DNA from: HXMU1420-13 sp965601825
GTDB taxonomy: Bacteria > Bacteroidota > Rhodothermia > Balneolales > Balneolaceae
DNA length: 64,000 bases
Direction of reading: 5' to 3'
NCBI GenBank assembly: GCA_965601825.1
Contig: OZ271839.1
Span: forward strand, 806,001-870,000
Of the stretch, positions 59,141 through 64,000 are shown in pieces. The position numbers were made by a program, and so were the translations under genes. The number at the start of each line of letters is the position of its first letter. The first letter of the stretch is position 1. The notes beneath the pieces were generated by a model. The model did no database searches. It was given only the letters and a program-made list of their open reading frames with translations, and was not told the origin of the DNA.

Positions 59141-59866
59141 TCAGAGTAAGTCCGAGTTTGAGCCGAGTTTTTTGACGGCATTTTGTTTGAAGGTGCGACC
59201 TATTGGGATCATCTCCTTACCGACTTCAATTTCATGATGATTCCAACTTTCTATCTTTTTCATATTGATTATAAAAGATCGATGTACCCTAAGAAATTGG
59301 TCATCAGGAAGGCGTTCGTCCATGTATGTAATGGTCTGATGTGTTAACACTTCCTTTTTAGACGTTTTGATGAGGATATAATCCCTTTTACTCTCTATGT
59401 ATTCTATTTCTTCAAGGCAAATTTTTATGTTTTTCTTTTCCGATGGAACAAAAACAAAATGAGGTGAATCCGGTGATTCGGGGATAAATTCAAATGCCGG
59501 AGTTGATGGTTCCAGAATGTCAAAGACTTTATCCACAGCTTTTAAAAAGCGATCAAAAGAAATTGGTTTTAGTAGGTAATCGACAACATCAAGTTCAAAT
59601 CCTTCAAGAGCATATTCACGATAAGCGGTCGTAAAAATTACTTTTGGTGGATTCTTGAGAGTTTTCAAAAACTCAATCCCGGTTAAACGTGGCATTTGAA
59701 TATCCAGAAAAAGAATATCAACTTTTGTTTCTCGAAGTGCCTGAAAAGCTTTAACTGCATTCTGGAAGGTGGCTTTAACCTCCAGTCCATCAATTTTTGA
59801 AATATGATTCTCAATCACCTCTATGGCGAGTGGTTCATCATCAATTATGTAGCAAGTTAAGTTCAT
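59141..59866 (-). CDS. LytTR-type response regulator
   Basis: 241 residues. Receiver domain with acidic pair in CYIIDDEPLAIEV, phospho-acceptor Asp55 in DILFLDIQMPRLTG, Thr in IFTTAYREYALEGFE and Lys in DYLLKPISF. The LytTR DNA-binding domain (about 145-240) has KICLEEIEYIESKRDYILI, THQTITYMDERLPDDQFLRVHRSFIINMKKI. Overlaps the kinase gene by 4 bases, so the pair is translationally coupled. Target genes unknown; the DUF5916 gene across the divergent promoter is a candidate. Confidence 0.95.
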   Translation of the reverse strand: MNLTCYIIDDEPLAIEVIENHISKIDGLEVKATFQNAVKAFQALRETKVDILFLDIQMPRLTGIEFLKTLKNPPKVIFTTAYREYALEGFELDVVDYLLKPISFDRFLKAVDKVFDILEPSTPAFEFIPESPDSPHFVFVPSEKKNIKICLEEIEYIESKRDYILIKTSKKEVLTHQTITYMDERLPDDQFLRVHRSFIINMKKIESWNHHEIEVGKEMIPIGRTFKQNAVKKLGSNSDLL

Positions 59867-60945
59867 ACAACCGCATTTGAGCGCAATTCATCCATTTGTA
59901 GCGTTAGTTGAACAGAGTACATTTCGTCATTGTCGCTTATACTAAGCTCGTAATGCTCTCCGTAGAGAAGTTCAAGTCTTCGTTTAACATTCTTCAAACC
60001 AATGCCTTGCTGATAATCGAATTCAGAACTCTCCGTCTTTTCAACGCCATTGCTGTTCATCACGGATAAATGCAGCTGATTGTTTCGGACAGATACTTTT
60101 ATTTCTACCCACACTTTATCAAGTAAATCGCTCGTCCCATGTTTAAAAGCATTTTCGACAAATGGTAATAATAACATTGGTGGAATCTGTCCGGTTTCTA
60201 CTTCGCCTTCAGTTTCATAAGTGGTTGTCAGGCGATCGTCATAGCGGATTTTTTCAAGTGAAATATAATTTTCGATTAAACTGAGTTCTTTACTCAAAGG
60301 CACAGTAGGTGAGTTGGTTTCATATAACATGAAACTGAGAAGTTCCGATAATTTTAATACTACTTCCGGTGAAGACTCAGACTTCTTTAGTGTAAGGGCA
60401 TATAAATTATTCAAAGTGTTGAACAGAAAATGGGGATGAACCTGCCCTTTTAAAAAGTTTAGTTCGGCCTCCAATTTCTGCTGTTGATACTCCTTGGATT
60501 TGTTCTCTTCGTTGTAAAAATGCTTTGTGATTTTAATGAATGATGCCAAGGCAACAACCGGGTAAATACCAAGCATGATTTTGAAAATCTTGGGCATATA
60601 GAAAAATGCATCGCCAAGACCGCGAGGATTAAAGATTGGATAATAAATATACATATCTACACCTCTTTGAAGAATCGAGACTAAGAACATCGAAGCGATT
60701 GAAATAAGTGTAGCAGCTACGTATTTCTTCTCTAGAAAATATTTCGGAATGATGAAATACATGGTGAAGTAAACGATAAACATCTTCACAGGTAGTGAAG
60801 TCATCATCCACTGAAATTCCAGTAAATAGGTATCACTGAAACTACCATAAATGAAAATATAGGCTGAGGCATAACTCGCCCAGAATAATGCATGCCAGCC
60901 TATACGCTGAGGAGTACTTTGATATTTTTGTAGTATTCGAACCAT
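59863..60945 (-). CDS. LytS/His-kinase (5TM-like) sensor histidine kinase
   Basis: 360 residues from the ATG at 60945; a GTG at 60954 adds three residues. Four membrane spans at about 15-35 (HALFWASYASAYIFIYG), 45-70 (SLPVKMFIVYFTMYFIIP), 78-100 (ATLISIASMFLVSIL) and 125-148 (IMLGIYPVVALASFI). Then a helical linker and the His_kinase domain with phospho-His in FLKGQVHPHFLFNTLNNLYAL and the HATPase part LLLPFVENAFKHGTSD ... GIGLKNVKRRLELLYG. Senses an unknown envelope signal and phosphorylates the adjacent LytTR regulator. Confidence 0.94.
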   Translation of the reverse strand: MVRILQKYQSTPQRIGWHALFWASYASAYIFIYGSFSDTYLLEFQWMMTSLPVKMFIVYFTMYFIIPKYFLEKKYVAATLISIASMFLVSILQRGVDMYIYYPIFNPRGLGDAFFYMPKIFKIMLGIYPVVALASFIKITKHFYNEENKSKEYQQQKLEAELNFLKGQVHPHFLFNTLNNLYALTLKKSESSPEVVLKLSELLSFMLYETNSPTVPLSKELSLIENYISLEKIRYDDRLTTTYETEGEVETGQIPPMLLLPFVENAFKHGTSDLLDKVWVEIKVSVRNNQLHLSVMNSNGVEKTESSEFDYQQGIGLKNVKRRLELLYGEHYELSISDNDEMYSVQLTLQMDELRSNAVV

Positions 60946-61168
60946 ATGAAGCACTAAAATACGTCAAGTCCTAGATGTTTAGTACCAAAAAAGTTCTTCA
61001 TCGACAGACAACCTGAAACTTACTGCGAATGGCGCCAAATATGCCTCAAATGATAGTAAACAGCTAAAAACTGTCATCTGACATAATCAACAGGTTATAA
61101 GTAGGAGCTCTAAATATATATGATAAAATCTGGGTATCTCGGCAGCAAATTCAATCGATCTAACTGTC

Positions 61169-63373
61169 ATGAGAATCTATCTTTTTTTTGCATTTATAGT
61201 CATTTACATACCCGTTAAAGCACAAGAGCAACCAAAATACTCGGATTACAATCTTGGGTTAAATAAGATTCTGAGTACAATATCTATTGATGGGGTACTT
61301 GATGAGGCGGCATGGGAAGGTGCTTCTATGACTTCAGAGTTTTTAAACAAATGGCCTAGAGACGAAGGATATGCAGTCAATCAAACAACAGCTTGGGTAA
61401 CCTATGATGACGATTTTCTTTATATCGCAGCAATCAATTATCAAAAAAAAGAAGACCTGGTAATTGCCACATTGAAAAGAGATAATCCGAATTATCATTG
61501 GAACAGTGACGGATTCAGTGTTGTGATTGATCCTTATAATCAACAAACCAATGGTTTTATTTTCGGAGTTAATGCGGCTGGCGCAAAAATGGATGGAGTT
61601 GTAAGTCTGGAAAATTCGAATACCAGACCGGATGTAAACTGGGATAATGTTTGGCATAGCGCTGTCAAAATTCATGATGAATACTGGGTAGCTGAATTCG
61701 CAATTCCTTTCAAGTCTATTAATTTTGATCCGGACAAAGATGAATGGGGAATCAACTTTGTAAGAAATGATATGAAGCGAAATGAGTATTCAACATGGTC
61801 TCACGTTCCTCAGGGATTTCCAGGAATTGATTTGGGTCATTTAGGTACAATGACATTAAATGAAACGTTGCCTGCGAAAAGACAAAGAGTTGTTCTCCAG
61901 CCCACAGTTCTTAGCTCGGGAAGTCAAAATTTTGCAGATAATGAAGACTTTGTTGGTGATGTTGAGCTCGGATTAAGTGCGAAGATCCCGGTCGGTTCAA
62001 AATTCAAAATGGATTTAACAGTTAACCCGGATTTTTCAACGGTTGATGTAGATCAGCAGGTAACTAACCTGACCAGATTCAGTATTCAGTTCCCGGAACG
62101 ACGTCAGTTTTTCTTAGAAAATAGTGATCTCTTTTCCAGTTTTGGGTCTTGGGGAGTAAAACCCTTTTTCTCTCGAACAATTGGTCTAAATCAAGGCGAA
62201 GTGGTTCCAATTTTATTTGGATCAAGAATGACAGGTAATGTGAACGAAAACTTAAGAGTTGGAGCACTCAATGTTCAAACTCGTTCAGTTGATGATTTGA
62301 CAGCAAATAATTACTCCGTTATTGCCGCGCAACAAAATGTTTGGGGGAGATCAAGTTTTAAAACATTAGTCACAAATCGTGCTGCATATAACAATAATAG
62401 TTTTAGTGGGGAAGATTTTAATCGGACGGTTGGTCTGGAATATCATTTCATGTCAGAGAACAATCGTTTTAGAGGAAATGTGAGGTATCACTATTCACAA
62501 ACGGAAGAGAAATTTAGTGACGCATCTTTCGCAGGGGCTACCATGATGTATGATAATGGAACTAGCTATGCCGGTATTACAATGGATAGAGTTGGAGATA
62601 ACTTTATTAATGAATTAGGCTTTTCTCAACGTTCTTTTCAGTACGATGCAGCCAATGATACTTTAGTGCGAGTTGGTTTCAATTATATAAATCCGTGGAT
62701 TGGGTATATCTATCGCCCTGAAAGCGGTTGGGTAAATAGTCATGAATTTTCTTCCTGGACAGTCGCAAGCTTTGAAACTAATGGAGAATTTATTGATAGA
62801 GTCAGTTCATTGAATTACTTCATAAGCACTAGAGACTTTGGTTCATTTGAAGTATCTCTTCGAAATAATAAAATTCGATTGTTGTATGAAACTGATTTAA
62901 TTGGTGGAGAGGATTATTTACCTGCAGAAACCTATAATTTCAATACAGTTAACTTAGAATATCGCTCTGATGGAAGAGGTATGATAAGTGGTAGTGCTGA
63001 TTTCTCGTATGGAGGATTCTACAATGGTACACGTCTATTTTTTGGAAGTCGAATCAATATGCGTGCTCAGCCCTGGGGGAATTTTGGTGTTCGGTACATC
63101 ATGAATAAAGTTGATTTACCGGGTAATTTTGGTAATAGAACATTACATCTAATTGGTCCTCAAACTGAAGTCAGTTTTTCAAGAGATTTAAACTGGACGA
63201 CATTCTTGCAGTACAACACTCAGGCAGAAAATTTCAATGTTAATAGCCGAATTCAATGGCGTTTTGCACCAATGTCTGATCTATTTGTGGTTTATAACGA
63301 CAATTATGATACAGGCGATTTTCAGATCCAGAATAGAGGAATTGTAGTTAAACTGAGCTATTGGATTAACTAA
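61169..63373 (+). CDS. DUF5916 outer-membrane protein with CBM9-like domain
   Basis: 734 residues with a signal peptide (1-19, ending PVKAQ). Residues 35-230 form a CBM9-like beta-sandwich: ISIDGVLDEAAWEGA, FLYIAAINYQ, SDGFSVVIDPYNQQTNGFIFGVNAAGAKMDG, WVAEFAIPFKSINFD, EWGINFVRNDMK. A barrel follows (FKMDLTVNPDFSTVDVDQQVTN, FPERRQFFLENSDLFSS are DUF5916 marks). Exact role unknown; CBM9 points to glycan binding, but only by family. Divergent from the LytTR kinase gene with a 223-base shared upstream region. Overlaps the convergent hydrolase gene by 4 bases. Confidence 0.88.
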   Translation: MRIYLFFAFIVIYIPVKAQEQPKYSDYNLGLNKILSTISIDGVLDEAAWEGASMTSEFLNKWPRDEGYAVNQTTAWVTYDDDFLYIAAINYQKKEDLVIATLKRDNPNYHWNSDGFSVVIDPYNQQTNGFIFGVNAAGAKMDGVVSLENSNTRPDVNWDNVWHSAVKIHDEYWVAEFAIPFKSINFDPDKDEWGINFVRNDMKRNEYSTWSHVPQGFPGIDLGHLGTMTLNETLPAKRQRVVLQPTVLSSGSQNFADNEDFVGDVELGLSAKIPVGSKFKMDLTVNPDFSTVDVDQQVTNLTRFSIQFPERRQFFLENSDLFSSFGSWGVKPFFSRTIGLNQGEVVPILFGSRMTGNVNENLRVGALNVQTRSVDDLTANNYSVIAAQQNVWGRSSFKTLVTNRAAYNNNSFSGEDFNRTVGLEYHFMSENNRFRGNVRYHYSQTEEKFSDASFAGATMMYDNGTSYAGITMDRVGDNFINELGFSQRSFQYDAANDTLVRVGFNYINPWIGYIYRPESGWVNSHEFSSWTVASFETNGEFIDRVSSLNYFISTRDFGSFEVSLRNNKIRLLYETDLIGGEDYLPAETYNFNTVNLEYRSDGRGMISGSADFSYGGFYNGTRLFFGSRINMRAQPWGNFGVRYIMNKVDLPGNFGNRTLHLIGPQTEVSFSRDLNWTTFLQYNTQAENFNVNSRIQWRFAPMSDLFVVYNDNYDTGDFQIQNRGIVVKLSYWIN

Positions 63374-64000
63374 TTCCGAACAATACTTTTTCCCTCTTCG
63401 ATCACGATGAAGTTTTCACCGTTCAAAGCTATTTCGAGATCGTTGAGGGGTTGTTGTTTACCATCATCAGCTAATGGAAACGTACCAAAGTGACTACCAA
63501 TACTGAGTTCAGCTTGTACATCAATATGGATTTGAACAGCTTGTGCAGGATCAACATGAACAGGACTCATAAACCATCTGGGGATATATGCTCCAATTGG
63601 AATGATTGCTGTTTTAATAGGTGCATATCGTTCACCAATTTCACTAAAGAAATCGTTGTAACCGGTGTCACCGGCAAAATAAATATTTCCATTAGGTGAT
63701 TGGATTACGAATCCGGCCCAAAGTGTTTTATCACGATCAAACATTCCACGCGAAGAAAAATGTTGTGACTCAACTGCATCTACAGAAACTGAATCAGATA
63801 AAGGAGTTCCTTCCCACCAGTTTAATGCGATTGTATTTTGGATTCCGTTTTCCTTCAAATAAAGATCAACACCAAGTGGAACAATGAAGTTAGGTTGATG
63901 TTCTTTCTCTAATTTTCGAACAGTCTTTATATCTAAATGATCGTAGTGATTGTGACTGATTAACACATAATCGATTTCCGGTAAATCTTCGAATCTAATT
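63370..64000 (-). CDS. Metallo-beta-lactamase-fold hydrolase, C-terminal part (5' end beyond window)
   Basis: About 210 C-terminal residues are present and the reading frame runs on to the right edge (...FEDLPEIDYVLISH), so the start is outside. Metal motif LISHNHYDHLDIKT (HxHxDH), then WWEGTPLSDSVSVDAVESQHFSSRGM, FAGDTGYNDFF with the bridging Asp, and a His in SIGSHFGTFPLA. The pattern is that of the NAPE-PLD/UlaG-like branch (AGDTGY, PIGAYIPRWFM, HVDPAQA). Substrate (phosphodiester, lactone or other) unknown. Confidence 0.92.
   Translation of the reverse strand, partial: IRFEDLPEIDYVLISHNHYDHLDIKTVRKLEKEHQPNFIVPLGVDLYLKENGIQNTIALNWWEGTPLSDSVSVDAVESQHFSSRGMFDRDKTLWAGFVIQSPNGNIYFAGDTGYNDFFSEIGERYAPIKTAIIPIGAYIPRWFMSPVHVDPAQAVQIHIDVQAELSIGSHFGTFPLADDGKQQPLNDLEIALNGENFIVIEEGKSIVRN

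Overview
The window is AT-rich bacterial chromosome, densely coding on both strands, with no plasmid, prophage, rRNA or tRNA genes visible. Gene content points to the Bacteroidota/Rhodothermota side of the FCB group, and I think most of a Balneola-like marine bacterium. This is inference from family content: a DUF4270 lipoprotein, a PorV/PorQ-family protein, a GT5-only starch-synthase-like protein, HU-domain/SPOR proteins, a DUF5916 outer-membrane protein, LytTR signalling, and start sites mostly without a Shine-Dalgarno sequence. No gene-free stretch exceeds about 250 bases.

Layout. 1-424: 3' end of metK. 0.5-10 kb: envelope energisation and surface proteins (lipoprotein, outer-membrane barrel, two HU-like proteins of which one carries a membrane span and a SPOR domain, ExbB-ExbD-TonB, a large BNR/sortilin-type exported protein). 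10-14.7 kb (minus strand): MscS channel, glycogen phosphorylase, IspE. 14.8-23.4 kb: CCA-adding/poly(A) polymerase-type enzyme, UspA, SDR, MltC-like transglycosylase, a tyrosine-phosphatase-like protein, sugar nucleotidyltransferase, membrane-anchored Mur ligase, LolC/E permease. 23.5-28.9 kb: glgB-malQ-comA-GT5 glucan cluster. 28.9-32.8 kb: DUF4270 lipoprotein, FadL-like barrel, TPR protein. 33-39 kb: rho, then minus-strand rhodanese, lptB, purQ, clpS, purS, miaA and PorV-like. 39-44.4 kb: dnaN, SAM hydrolase, methyltransferase, barrel protein, argS. 44.4-46.6 kb: an accessory patch of small cassettes wrapped in repeats (four-helix-bundle gene, radC, Xre regulator plus DUF2975). 46.6-53.6 kb: amn, NUDIX, Asp/Asn hydroxylase, OsmC, peroxiredoxin, topA and a novel protein. 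53.7-59 kb: M1 peptidase, GxxExxY protein, recR-ebfC-dnaX. 59-64 kb: LytTR regulator and histidine kinase, DUF5916 protein, partial metallo-beta-lactamase-fold hydrolase.

How genes work together. GlgP and the GlgB/MalQ/GT5 cluster make a split glycogen system, and palindromic LacI-type candidate operators precede both glgP and glgB, suggesting shared sugar-responsive control. DnaN, DnaX, RecR, RadC and TopA supply replication/repair functions. The most unusual items are the HU-TM-SPOR protein with its 65-residue HU companion, the repeat-framed mini-cassettes between 44.4 and 46.6 kb, an uncharacterised protein ending in a sliding-clamp-type peptide (53.1 kb), a DnaX without its zinc cysteines, and a GT5 protein lacking the ADP-glucose-binding KxGG motif. 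I found no obviously new defence or biosynthetic system; the rest is ordinary core genome.
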